Of a DNA stretch of 64,000 nt, positions 1 through 12,400 are shown one piece after another. This stretch comes from Heterocephalus glaber (Eukaryota; Chordata; Mammalia; Rodentia; Bathyergidae). The position numbers and the translations under genes were made by a program. The stretch covers positions 4,186,280 to 4,250,279 of the forward strand of contig NW_004624795.1 of the NCBI RefSeq assembly GCF_000247695.1, in the 5' to 3' direction. Under the pieces are notes generated by a model. That model did no database searches. It was not told where the DNA came from and saw nothing but the letters and a program-made list of their open reading frames with translations. Numbering within the stretch: position 1 is the first letter of the stretch; each line of letters opens with the position of its first letter.

Positions 1-54
1 GCTAGTCCTGAGAGACAGCCTCAGGCCTTGGGAATATCTGTAGTTCTTGTCCCG

Positions 55-170
55 CCCATGCTGCTTGCAAAGTGTGACCTTGGCCAAGTCATTTCATGAA
101 TCTGCATCCTCTCCTGGCGTCCACTGAGCCATGGAATGACTGCTTGAACAGTGTTTTAGATCTTGTGGTG
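55..170 (+). repeat. MIR SINE remnant
   Basis: 'gtgaccttggccaagtcatt' is the MIR core, followed by a decayed 'tctgcatcctctcc' segment. Confidence 0.6.
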
Positions 171-360
171 TACGGATAAGTGTTTAACAACCCACACTGT
201 CTGGGCTAGGAAAGGTGATGTATGCGTATATGTACAAAAGTTTCATGAATTTTGCTGATTCAAAGGATGTGTGGCGCACAGTTTACAAATAATAATGAAA
301 ATATACAATGGCAAATTCCATATAACTGATTCTCAAAGAATTTCACTGATGCTTGCTAAA

Positions 361-363
<3 letters not shown>

Positions 364-408
<45 letters not shown>
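364..408. repeat. (GT)n microsatellite
   Basis: About 22 uninterrupted GT units. Confidence 0.95.
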
Positions 409-409
<1 letters not shown>

Positions 410-1975
410 GCTAGGAATGGAATCCAGGGCCTCCCACCTGCTAGGCTTGAGCTCAACCTCTGGGCTACATCCCCAGCCCTTGTCAGCCGCTTACATGGAT
501 ACCCAAAGGTCACAGTGACCAAGGAACCAGGATCCGCATTGATATTTTCTTTTGTTAACGCAAGAGGACAGTGAAAAGACAAAGACAAATCTGGATTGTC
601 AACAATGGGAGACAACCTCTCGACTGAATTAGAGAACGGTTTTTAAGGGCTGGGGATTTAGCTCAGTGGTTCTGGTGCCTGCCTTGCAAATGCAAGGTCC
701 TGAGTTCAATTCCCAGTAACAACAAAAAAAAAGTCAACAGTTTTCAAATATTGGAAGAATATGTCCTTACTTTTGTGCTATTCACACAGCTACAGACATA
801 ACACTTAAAGTTTAAATCTGCATTAGCATATTCTCCTTCATTTTCTGAAATCTAGGTAATCCACAAAACAATAAATCAAGCCCTGATTTGTAGCGCTTGC
901 CTAGCAGCTGATTTCAATCTGTCCACCTGCTCTTACTAGACACAGAGTTAGAAAGAGATGAGCTGAAATCCATTCATGATGTGTTAATTTAAGCATGCAA
1001 GTTTGCCAGGTGTGGTGGGACCTGCCTGTAACCCCATCACTCAGTAGGCTAAGACAGGAGAATAAGCCCGAGTTGGAGGTCAGCCTGGGCTAAGTAGCAA
1101 GACCCTGTCTCAGAACACACACACACACACACACAAAATGATAATCATGCATATACAATGGACATAAGTAATCCCAAGACCATAGGGAAAACTATTAGGA
1201 AATGATGAGTTTTGGGGTTTTTTGAGGCAGGGTCTCCCTTTGTAGTTCAGGGTGGCCCTGAACTCAGTATGTAGCACAGGCTGGCCTTGAACTCCCAGGG
1301 ATCGTCCTGCCTCAGCCTCCCGAGTACTGGTATTACAGGCATGCGCCATCACACCAGGCTAGGAAATGATGAGTTTTGAGAATTTATTACCTTGATTTTT
1401 AATATAATTTATTAGTTTGTAGTATTCTTTTCTTTTTTGAGATAGGGTCTCACTGTGTAGTTCAGGCTGGACTTGAATTCACTATGGAGTCCAGGCTGGC
1501 CTTGAACTCACAGTAATCCTCCTGCCTCAGCTTCCCAAGTGCTAGGATTACAGGTGTGTACTACCACACCAGCCATTTATTTTTTGGAGCACTGGAAATC
1601 AAACCTGGGCCTTGTATATGCTAGACAAGCATTCTATTTTAGTATATGTGCTGCTGAAGCGAGCACTAGACAAGCATTCTATCATTGAGATGTATCCCCA
1701 GCCCTGTAAGTTTACATAATTTAATTTAAAAAATTTTTTTTAAATTTTTTTGGTACCAAGGATCGAACTCGGGACCTTGTGCTTGTGAGGCAGGCAGTGG
1801 AACCACTGAGCTAAATCCCCGTCCCATAATTTAATTTTTAATAGTGGGTAAGATTAAAAACTTGCTTATAAAATTTGGGCAGTCTTTTTTTTTTTTTGGT
1901 ACCAGGGATCAAACTCAGATCCTTGCACTTGTGTAGAAGGCAGTGACACCACTGAGCTAAATCCCCGGCCCTAAA
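409..1975. mobile_element. SINE cluster left of GPR179
   Basis: (GT)n at 364-408. Old ID (-) 409-480; ID (+) 648-732; B1 (+) 1003-1135 ending in (AC)n; B1 (-) 1214-1361 with AGGAAATGATGAGTTTTG on both sides; B1 (-) 1433-1576; old ID (-) about 1582-1705 holding the U6 fragment; IDs (-) 1738-1826 and 1886-1973. Confidence 0.85.
1638..1666 (-). ncRNA. RNU6 (fragment): U6 snRNA 5'-end fragment (tailless retropseudogene)
   Basis: The minus strand reads the first ~30 nt of U6 (GTGCTCGCTTC...ACATATACTAAAA) with one mismatch. It is flanked by the 16-bp direct repeat TAGACAAGCATTCTAT (1622-1637 and 1667-1682). There is no A tail; the 3' part of U6 is missing. It interrupts an old reverse ID element. 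Not a functional U6 gene. Confidence 0.85.
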
Positions 1976-2059
1976 CTGGGCCAGTTTTAACAACTGACTT
2001 TCACAAGCTGGAATGAGCTCACTCCCTAGAACCATTAGAGCTCAGTAAGGGTTTCAGCT

Positions 2060-3330
2060 TTGCTTATATGATAGGGGTGATGTGCGGTGGGAATAAGGTG
2101 ATGCTTGTTTGGTGTTGAAGAGGAAAAACAGGAGACCAGCTAGGAAGCCATTGCAGTCTTCCCCGAGGGGGATGATGAAATTCTGTGGGATGAGGAGGAT
2201 GGAGCAGCCCGCAGAATTCAGCAGCATCTGTACCCAAAGGTACATGGAAGGCAAGAAAGTCCAGGGGTTGCTAAGTCCCAGAGGGGCCTTTTCAAAATGC
2301 AAATTTGTTCATCGCCTGCACTTGTAGTTTTTCTCAGTGCTCTTAGGCTGAAGACAAAAGTCCTTAAGGAGGCCTGTCGGGCCCTGCGTGATTTGGCTGC
2401 TCCCTCCCTCTCCGGGCCTTGTCTGTCCCCCAGCCCCAAGAGCACCTTAGCAGCTTTCCCCATGGCGGCATTGCATAAGCAATTCCCTGTCCCCTCCCGG
2501 CGTTTATTAAACTCCTGCCCACTGTTCAGATTGAGCTTGCCCCTCACCCAGGAAGATCTACCTGCCTGAGCCTTTCCTTCTCTCTGAGCTCAGGTGATTT
2601 GACTAAAATCTGTCTTCTCTCCTAAACCTACCCTCTAGGAGGGCTGGCCATGTTTGCTTTCTGCCCCCGGGATTCTGCAGCAGCAAGGACTCCAAGTGGT
2701 AGAGTGGGCCCTTAGTACATCCACATGGGATGGTGACACAGAGCCTCTCTAACTCAGCACAAAGAATTGCTAGGAAGAGACAGACTGAAGCAGACAGATG
2801 GGTCACCAAGCTGTGGCCACTCGGCTCAAAAAGGTGCAGTGCCTGCAAAGCAACTGGGTGTGACTTCTAGCCTCTTAGTCCGTTTCCTCCCTCCCCGCAG
2901 CGCCTTCTCAGAGGTCCCTTGGGTTTCTAGAAAAAAAAGAGAAGAAACTGCCCCAGAATCGCAAAGCACCTGAGGCCTCAGAAGACCGACACAGGGCTGT
3001 CTGGGAAACTGTGGCCCCAGGAATTCCTCGGGGAAGGCGAGGCCTGTGGCTCTGCAGCGCCCCCTGCTGTCCAATCGTTGTCTTGGCCCCACAAGGGCTG
3101 CCAGCGTCAGCCACTGGGTAGCGAGTTCCACCTGAGGTACAGGAGAAGGCACGTGTGCCCTTTGCGAGGCAGAGCAGGGTAGGCTGCCTTTTCCTAGGTC
3201 CTTAGTTATCCGGGCCTGTAGCCTAGATTTTGCAAAAACATTTAAAATTAAGCTCCAGACAAAGGATGTGTATCTTTGTGTTTGCATGACTTGGATTTCT
3301 GTGGTCAGTAAGCTCACATTTTTGTTGTTT
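2060..3330. other. SINE-free unique stretch upstream of GPR179
   Basis: About 1.27 kb without SINEs and without a convincing open frame. It holds a CTCF-like motif at 3051-3072. Otherwise nothing recognised; conserved non-coding function is possible but untested. Confidence 0.5.
3051..3072 (-). promoter_or_regulatory. CTCF-like motif
   Basis: The minus strand reads CAGCAGGGGGCGCTGCAG, a close match to the CTCF core (CCASYAGRKGGCR type). Motif match only. Confidence 0.5.
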
Positions 3331-3334
3331 TGGG

Positions 3335-4923
3335 CGTTTGTTTGTTTGAGACGGAGTCTCACTGTGTAGCCCAGGGTGACCTCAATACACGTGTGTTCTC
3401 TCTCTCTCCTTCTCTCTGCCCCCCCCCAAGAATTAGGGATGTAAAAAAAAAAAAGAATTAGGGATGTGCTATACAGGTTGTGCCACTAACTGTCTTGAGG
3501 GCTTTGGGAATATCACTTTGCTTTCAGGGTTTTCATTTCCTCGTCTGTAAAAGAAAAATCCAAAGTCCCGGAGATTTAGCTCAGTGGTGCCTCCACCTAC
3601 CTTGCAAGTGCAAGGTCCTGAGTTCGATCTCCGGGACCGAAAAAAAAAAAATCCAAGGTATGGGCCAGAATGCATAGTCCTTACATCCAGGAGATTCTGC
3701 TTGGGGTTTCCCCTCTCCTCCCCTCTCCCACGCCCCTAACTGAAGTTCGAGGGCAGAACCACTTGGAGTCACCTGTAAATGCAGGAAAGATTTTAGCCCT
3801 GCCACTTATCACTTCCTGTATCCACTCAGTGACCTGGGTCATCAAAGTGGGGGGAAGGGCTTAAAATAAAAGAAGCCAAGAGAGGGCTTGTGCAGCCGGC
3901 CATGGTAGCCCACACCGGTAATCCCAGCTCCTGGGGAGGCTGAAGCAGGAGGATCACAAGTTCGAGCCATCTGGGCAGCTTAATGTATCTCTGTATCAAA
4001 ATAAAAAATAAAACATAAAAAGGGCTGGGAGCCAGTCATGGCGCCACACACCAATCCCAGCACTCAGGAGGCTGAAGCAGGAGGATCGCTGAGAGTTCAA
4101 GGGCAGCCTGGGCTACATAGTGAGACCCTGTCTCAAAAACCAAACAAAAAAGGGCCGGGGGTGTAGCTCATTGGTAGATCACCTCTGGCTTCAGAGAGAG
4201 AGAGAGAGAGAGACAGAGAGACTTGAGTCAGATTGATTGCCGGGCCATGGAAGCCTCTGAAGCAAGGTGAAGGAAGAGGCAGCCTCAAGGGGAAAGGCAG
4301 GAGCTCCCAAGAACCCACACCCTTCCAGGTCCAGTGCTGGGTTCCCAGGTCACTTTGTCCAGCAGAGGGATGGACTCGAGGCAGAGGTAACCTGGGAGAT
4401 CAGGAGGGACTGGCCAGTTCTCGTGAAGGAAGGAAGGAGAAGCCAGGGTTTAGGGTGATAAAGTGTAGGTGGGGAGCAGAAGGAAAACTTTGCTCACCCC
4501 TCTTCCCCATGGCTGTGGTGCCTGTTCAATGGGGGGCAGGAGGAGAACCTGGGTCCCCAGGGGTGACCTGGATGAAGCTGAACAACAGTGTGGACGGAGG
4601 GAAGTAAGTCCCTTCATGGTTCTGGGTCCTGATTTACTCCTCTGTAGAGGGACATCATCATCATCATCATTATTATTATTATCATTGGCTGCAGCAGCAG
4701 CATCTTTTTTTTTTTTTTTTTTTTGGTACTGGGAATCAAACTTGGGACCTTGCGCTTGGGAGGAAGGCAGCGGAACCACTGAGCTAAATCCCCAGCCCTA
4801 CATCATCATAATCTTGAGACAGGGTCTCGCTATGTAGTCTAGGCTGACCTTGAAATTAAGGTGATCCTCCTGCCTCAGCCTCTCCAGTGCTAGGATTACA
4901 GGCCTGTGGTACCACGCCCAGCA
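3335..4923. mobile_element. SINE cluster and microsatellites before GPR179
   Basis: B1 fragment (-) 3335-3392; ID (+) 3568-3650; B1 (+) 3897-4013 and 4021-4150; old ID (+) 4153-4195 running into (GA)n 4190-4222; (ATC/ATT)n 4651-4686; ID (-) 4706-4798; B1 (-) 4806-4923. Between 4230 and 4640 is unique sequence with no gene seen. Confidence 0.8.
3485..3560 (+). repeat. MIR SINE remnant
   Basis: 'ttcatttcctcgtctgtaaa' is the MIR core. Interrupted on the right by an ID element. Confidence 0.6.
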
Positions 4924-4924
4924 G

Positions 4925-5695
4925 GGGGGGCAGGAGATTACTATAGTTCCCTGAGGATGATGATGGTGTAATTGGGCAGAGTAGGGGAGTCAGAGCTCTC
5001 AGTTTCAGTTTCAAAGTGAGTAGCTGCATAATCTTGGGGTGTGAGGTCTCTGAGCCTCAGTATCTGCACCTGTGAAATGGGAATAATAGCATGCACCGTC
5101 CATGGGTGTGGACAGGATTCTTGGGGATGATGGGCCGGAAAAACACTTTGTAAACTGCCACCATCCTGAGTCCGGTGACTCGGTCTAGGCTGAGTCTAGG
5201 CTCTCTTTTCCACTCTCACCATCCCGACCTCAAATCCCAGATAAGCAGCTTGGCATCGGGGCACAGCCCTGCCCTGATTGCTGTGCCCTTTGCAGTGGCC
5301 AGCAGGAGGCAAGTGGAGCAGAGGAGTGGAGACAGCTGCGTTGCTATGGCGCCCATCCTGGATTTGCCTATCTCTCCTCGTGGAGCCAAGGGCAGGGGAA
5401 GAGGAGGAGGGCGATGGGACTGGTCCCTCCCCAGCTGCCTCCTCCCCTGACAGATGTGGGGTGAGGTGGGGAGGGTGCTGTGCCTGTGCCAGGATTGGGG
5501 CCACGAGGAGAGAGGAGGCAGGGCCCACATACCTGCGTCCAGAAGCCGCTGATGATGTTACGGACAGTGAGAGATTGGCAGGAAGGAGAGGCTCGAGCAG
5601 CAGGCCCCAGACCGCAGCCAGCATCTGCCCGGGCTCCCCTGAGTCACCAAATCCCCTGGCAGCCCAGAGCCCAGGGCCCCACAGCTGTGCCTGGG
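4925..5695 (+). promoter_or_regulatory. GPR179: GPR179 5' flank / presumed promoter region
   Basis: SINE-free between the B1 ending near 4923 and the start codon, apart from an old MIR (about 5010-5160). No TATA box was recognised and the transcription start is not placed. Possible 5' UTR from about 5250, inferred only from position. Confidence 0.4.
5010..5160 (+). repeat. MIR SINE upstream of GPR179
   Basis: 'tctctgagcctcagtatctg' then 'cacctgtgaaatgggaataa', a clear MIR core, 0.5 kb before the start codon. Confidence 0.75.
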
Positions 5696-6489
5696 ATGGG
5701 TACTGGGGCCACCGTCCAGCCCTCCGGCCCATGGGTGCTGCTGGGCTGCTGTCTCCTCTGTGCCTGGGCTCTGGGGGATCTGAGGCCTCTCCGCTCTCTG
5801 CCCCTACTCCCCTCCCAGACTGAGCCCGGATCAGTGCCCGAGAGGATCCCCCCGCAGGGGGCTGAGGGGGCCCTGGCTTTTCTCTACTCTGGAGATCCCC
5901 AACAGCTGCTGAGGGCTAACTGCAGTAAGCATTACGAGGTTCCTGGGGCGGAAGCCAGGCCGGGACTCCCCCCAGTCCTACAGAGGGCAGCGGGCACCCT
6001 GGCCCAGGCTGCCAATTTTCTCAACATGCTGCTGCAAGCCAATGATATCCGAGAGGCCAGCGTGGAGGAGGATGTGGAGTGGTACCAGGCCCTGGTCCGC
6101 AGTGTGGCCGAGGGGGACCCCAGGGCCTACCGGGCTCTGCTGACCTTCCACCCTCCACCAGGCGCCAGCCACCTACAGCTGGCCCTGCAGGCCACCCGGA
6201 TGGGAGTGGAGACGCTCCTGCAGGAGCTAGCAGGGAGCAGGGTGTGGGGGGAGAGCCCAGCCAAGGACCTGGACAGCCCTGCCCTGCACAAGCGGGTGCT
6301 GACCAACGACCTGCAGAGCCTCAACAGCCCCAAATGGCCCCAGGGGGATGGATATGTGGGGGACATGCAGCAGGTGAGGCTGTCCCATCCCTTCCTGGAT
6401 TGCCAGGAGGGCCGGCTCCGTCCCGGCTGGCTGGTCACACTCTCTGCCACCTTCTACGGACTCAAGCCCGACCTCAGCCCGGAGGTCAG
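5696..6489 (+). CDS. GPR179: GPR179 coding exon 1
   Basis: Encodes residues 1-264 and two bases of codon 265: signal peptide and most of the Cache-like ectodomain, including an N-C-S glycosylation sequon. Donor AG|GTAAGT. Confidence 0.95.
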
Positions 6490-9400
6490 GTAAGTCAGGG
6501 CCTCACAGACTTGCGGGGGTTGGGGGTTGGTGGCACGCATTGGCCCAGCTGTGCCTGGGCTATTTGGCAGAGCATGTGCACATCAGGGGACACTTGAGGG
6601 TATTTGCATGCAGTGGTGTCTGCAGCTGGCTCTGGGAATCTGCCCATTCATGCACATAGGTGTGAGTGAATTCATCCAGTGACCACACTGACATGGGTGT
6701 GTGCTCTCTTTGAGTGTGTGAGCACACAAATGAGTGTCCCGAGGACGCGTGTAGGCAGGTAGGTACCTGTGTTGGCACACTTGCAGATGTCTGCAAAAGT
6801 GAGGGCACAGACAACACAGGTCTTGGCCCTCAGGTCTAAACCGTGAGTGTGACAGGCAGGAGAGGGCTTGGCTTGCATGACAGGGCCAATCTGTGCACCA
6901 GGGTTTGTGGGGAAGCCAGTGGGGGCACTCCCCGAGGTAAAGCTGTTTCTGGGGGCTTGGAATTAATGCCCTTCCTGTCCAGGAGTAGGCCGGGTCAGTC
7001 CTAGTATCACTCCTTTTGGTATTTTTTTTTTTTTTTTTGGTACCGGGGATTGAATTTGGGTCCTTGCACTTGCACAGCAGGCGGCGAAACCACTGAGCTA
7101 AATCCCTGGCCTTGGTACTGTTTTTTTTGAGACACTCACTATGTAGCCCAGGCTGGCCTTGAACTCACAGTGATCCTTCTGCCTCAGCCTCCCAAGTGTT
7201 GGGCTAACAGGTGTACACCACCACGTCCTGATTCCTATGACCATTCCTAATGCCCGTTGTCTTACATCGGGGGGCCCTACTGTGTGCATGTCCTTACCTG
7301 GGGGCTTGTGATGGTCCTCCAATAACCACATTCGCTCCGCCAGAGCAGAGGCTGGGAGCCTGAGGGTCGAGGCAGCACCCGTACAGTCGTACAAGGGTTC
7401 AGCGACCAGTGTAGCCTCTCCAGCTCTGGGCCCCAAGCATTGTTCCCAGCAGGGTTTCCTCGGGCAGCCAGGCAGTCTGGCTCCTTGCCAGATCTCTCCC
7501 TTCTCAGCTTGGGGAGCTGCTGCGGGGCCAGCAGCTCCAGTTCTGGGGTTCCGTTCCTTCTCTCCTGGGCTGTGATCTGTTCAGACCTGGCTTGGGCGGG
7601 GTGAGGGGCGGTGAGTGTGAGCTATGTGTGCATGTGTGTGCACACACACAGTGGGAAGTGTGAAAATCCCCCCAGACAGGTCATCAGGTCTTGCCCCGTC
7701 TCCTCAGAAGTCAGAAAATAATGGGATGTTGGAAAGCGAGGGATGGGGGAAGGACCAAGTGGGAGGCGGACAGTTGCCATAGCGGTGGGGCTAACAGCCT
7801 TGGAAAAGTCTGGTGCCCAAGGACACTTCTGCAGCCCTTGCTGTGGCCCCAGCTGCCACTCCCCTACCCTAGGGGACAGGTGCAGATGGACGTGGACCTC
7901 CAGAGAGTGGATATCAATCAGTGTGCCGACGGCCCGGGCTGGTTCTCTAACACACACCTGTGTGACCTCAACAGCACCCAGGTGAGGACGAGGTGGGTGG
8001 GCCCGTGGTCCTGCCTCCCTTTTCCCATCACCAACACCACCTGCCAAATCTCAGGGCTTCAGGGGAATCCCTAGAGATTGTCAGAGGTGATTGCCAGGCT
8101 TTTTAAAAGTGCAGCCTCTCACAGCCTACACTGTACCTGCGGGCAGTCAGGGCCTCAGGGTCCCTTCCCAGGGCCACTTTTTTTTCTTTTTTTTTGAGAC
8201 AGAGTCTCATTGTGCAGTTCAGGCTGGCCTTGAACTCACTATGTTCATTAGGCTGCTCTCTAACTCACAGGGATCCTTCTGCCTCAGCCTCCTGAGTGCT
8301 GGGACTACAGGTGTGTGCCATCATGTCCAGTAGTTCATTTTTTAACCCAGCCACACATTTGTCATCTTTGGGTACACTTTTGTTTGATTGTGCAGATGCA
8401 GCTAGATCAGAGTGCTTTGCAGTGGCCCAGGGTATAGGAAGCTGGGCCTTGATGTCAGAAGCGCTACGCTAAGCCCTCTGGTGGAAGGAAGTCAGGGGCT
8501 GCATAGAGAATCGGCCACTGTTAAGCCCTTCCCTTGCCCACTGGGGTCCCAGTCACTCCCCACGCTGTGCACTCATTCCCCCTGGCTGCCTCAGGGGCCC
8601 GCTCTGCCCATGCTGGGCAAATATCAGTGGGTGGAAGTGGAATAAAGGGTTGGCTTGACATCCCACCAGCCTGGCATTGGCCTGGCATTGGGGCTGCAGA
8701 AAGCACTCCTGTGCCAAAGCCAGATGGCTTCTGATGGATGAAGCCGGTCCCCCTTGGGGGCCTTTCAACACACCTGGGACCAGCGGGCATCCTCTGAAGC
8801 AGGACGTCAGTCGGCACAGGAACAGATATCCCTGCTTCTGCCTGCCCTGTGCCTGGGCCTGGCGATAGCCGGGCGCTGGGAAATGAGACTTGTGCATTGC
8901 TGTCACTGCCGTCTGAACAAGAGCCTGGTCTGTCCCAGGCACTTCGCTTGGAGTCTCCTTGGGAAGGGACAGCAGTGTGGAGGGGGGGTCCCCGAGAGGG
9001 AGGACTCCCCAAAGACTAGGCAGGGCTTCTGGTGGGGCCCCCCAGTTTAATCCCAGAAGGCATGGGTAAGGGGCAGATGGACCCCATGACTCTCCCCAAG
9101 AAAGGTGCCACGTAAATTCACATCGTCTCGCCCACACAGTGTGTCCCCCTGGAGGGTCGGGGTTTTGTCCTTGACCAGTACCTCTGTCGCTGTCGACCTG
9201 GATTCTTCGGGGCAAGTGGCTCTGGGGGTACGTAAGCATGGTGAGGGCCAGGCAGGCTTGGGGAGAAGGAAACTCCAGGGACGAAGGCAGTGTAGGGACA
9301 GGCCGGGGATTTAGCTCAGTGGTTCCGCCGACTGCCTCGAAAGCACAAGGTCCTGAGTTTGAGCCCTGGTACCAAAAAGAAAAAAAAGAAGGCAGTGTAG

Positions 9401-12400
9401 GGGAGATCTGGGTGGAAACTCCACCCAGAAGGTTTAGAAAAGCAAGGCACGTGGTAGGGCTGTCTAGGGTGGCTGCCTTCCGGGAATGAGCCCCACCTAG
9501 CATCTCTTCCTGTTCCCCTGCCTTCCCTGGGGGTTCCCACTCCTTCACACCCCAGGGGCCGGGTGGCCATCAGGGCAGAAGGGTGGGATCTCGGGAGCCC
9601 CACCCACACCCCTCTCTGCACCCACCTTATTCTTTTTTTTGGGTACCAGGGATCGAACTTGGGACCTTGTGCTTGCAAGGCAGCCACCAGAACCACTGAG
9701 TTAAATCCCCAGCCCAACACACCTTGTTCTTTATAGGACTAGAGGAGGATGCTTCGCAGACCCCTGGGCAATTCGGCTCCCCGCAAGGCAACACAGGGTG
9801 GCTGCTTCGGTGCCAGCCATGTCCTGAGGGCTGCCCCAGCTGCATGGATGCCACGCCGTGCCTGGTGCAGGAGGCCCTGGCGCTTCGGGCTGTGGTGCTG
9901 GCCTGCCAGGCCTGCTGCATGCTGGCAGTCTTCCTGAGCATGCTGGTCTCCTACCAATGCCGATGGAACAAGGCAAGCCGGGCCCCACCTCATTCCTTAC
10001 ATGGTATCAGGCAGGTGTCTGCATCCAGCAAAGTCCAGTTAGTCGTGCACACTGACCTCAAACTTCCAGTCCTCCTGCCTCAGCCTCCCAGAGTGCTGGG
10101 CTCACAGCATGCACCACTGAGCCTGGCTAACTGGATGTTTACTGGGCAAGGTCAGGGTGTCCTATTCTGAACAGGGGACATCGGACCCAGAGCTTGGACG
10201 AAGGCAGAAGGTCCTGGCCAGCTCTGGCAGCCTCTGCTTGCAGCCTAGGGTGGCACATGGGGCAGTGTGGCACTGTGCAAACCTTGGCCTTGGGCAGGCT
10301 TAGTGCCAGCGCAGCTAGGAGCCGGGGTAGGCAGAAGGGGGAAGCTGCTGTTCCAGCCTAGCCCAGGGCTGGAGTGAGCCTTTGGCACCCTGGCCTGGTG
10401 CTGTCCCCTCCGTGGCTGCTCACCACCTTTTCTCCCTGGGCCACAGAGGATCCGGGCATCTGGAGTGGTCCTGCTGGAAGCCATCCTCTTCGGGTCCCTG
10501 CTTCTCTACTTCCCTGTGAGTCTGTGGCCAGCAGCTGGGCCTACCACCCAGAGCCCCCCAGAGCCACACCCTGGCACCCTGCAAAGCCGAGCCCTTTCTC
10601 CTCCCCACCCTCGAGCACCTACCTGCTCCTCTCCTTGCCCAGCAATGGCAGCTTGGTGCAGCATGCTCCGGAGTGCTGGGACCTGCCGTGTGATGTGGGA
10701 CCAGGGCCTCCCCTCTGTCCCACTGAACCGCTCCTCTGCAGAGGGGACAGGAGGCCACCGCCCTGTCTCGGGGCTGCTGGGGGTCTTGCCACCAGGACTG
10801 GGCGGGCGGGCCCACCCCAGCAGCTCTTTCCCGCCCCTCCCAGGTCTTCATCCTGTACTTCAAACCCAGCGTCTTCCGCTGTATCACTCTCCGCTGGGTC
10901 CGGCTGCTGGGTTTTGCCATCGTCTACGGGACCATAATACTCAAGCTTTATAGGTAGGCCCAGGCACACCTTGCTCTGGCACCCCAAGCTCCTCCAGGAG
11001 ACAGAATCCTCCACCCCTGCCCCTCACTGGCCCATCGCTGATCCTTCCCTGCCATGCACCCCTGGGGTCAGGGAGCTGTGGCAGGGACAGGACAGGTAAA
11101 CACGTGGCTCTGGCCCCTCCTGGGCCCTGTCCCTGTGCTCCTGGCCACTGCAGAGTGCTCCAGCTGTTTTTGTCCCGCGCGGCCCAGCGCAGCGCACCCC
11201 TGGGCAGCGGGCGGCTGCTGCGGCACCTGGGGCTGCTCCTGCTCGTCGTGCTGGGCTTCTTGGCAGTGTGGACGGCAGGCGTCCTGGAACGGGGCCAGTT
11301 TGCACCTCTGGTGACCCAAGGCCACACGGCCGCAGGCCGCCACTTCCACCTCTGTCACCACGACCGCTCGGACTACATCATGGTTGGGGGTGAGCGGCCT
11401 GGCCCTCTGGGGTCCCTGTGGTCTGGCTGTCCTGCCCTGCACCCAGAGCCCTCTCGGGGCACAGGGAAGCAGGATGCTGAGGTGCCCCCGTCCCCCCAGT
11501 GGAGGTGCTGCTGCTGTGCTGGGGTAGCTTCCTGAGCTGTGCCACCCGTGAGGTGCCTTCAGCCTTCCATGAGCTGCGCTACATGGGCCTCGCCCTGCAC
11601 AACGAGCTACTGCTCTCTGCTGCCTTCCACATGGCCAGGTGAGCCAGGCCACCTCCCCAGGCTCTTCCCAGCCTGGCACCTTCTCTCCTCCTGCCCCCCA
11701 TCCGCACCCCATGTCCCCAATAAGCGACAAGACCCGGAAGCAAGCCCCACTCCTAAATCCCCCTCCTTTTCCTTTAAAAAGAATTTTATTTTTACCCAAG
11801 TGTGGAGGCACACAGCTGTAATCCCAGCACTCAGGAGGCTGAGGCAGGAGGGTTGAGGCCAGCCTGGGCAACACAGCAAGACCCTGTCTCAAAACAATTT
11901 TTTTTGAAAACCATTTTTATTAACACACGTCTGCAGTACATAATGTTTACATTCCTTGTAGGGAGTGGCACACGCACATAACACACTTTAATTCTTTTTA
12001 CCTTCCCTTTTCTTCCTCCTCCTCCCCCTCCTTCCATCTCTTGGCCCCTTTGCCTCTTGCAAAAGATCCAGCTCCCTCGGGCCGGGGATGTAGCTCAGCG
12101 GTGCTGCCGCCTGCCTCGCAAGCACAAGGTCCGAGTTCGATCCCCAGTACCAAAAAAAAAGATCTGGAGCCCTATTTTTTTTCCGGTACTGGGAATCAAA
12201 CTCAGGACCTTGTGCTTGCAAGGCAGGCACAGTGCCACTGAGTACATCCCCAGTCCTGGCTCCCTATTTCTTATTGTCCATCTTTTACTTGGTTTTTCAT
12301 TTATTTTTGAGTTACTGATATAAGAGAAACCATGTGATATTGAAGCTTGTGTATCTGATTTATTTCCCTTATCATTATGGTCTCAAGATGAATCCACTTT

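Noticed and set aside
353..615. Short ORFs over SINEs and microsatellites throughout the window
   Set aside because: Translations of B1/ID consensus (for example [19 protein letters not shown]) recur in many places and are repeat shadows.
5480..5695. Upstream in-frame ATG for GPR179 adding 72 residues
   Set aside because: It would place the clear signal peptide internally and does not match the family N-terminus.
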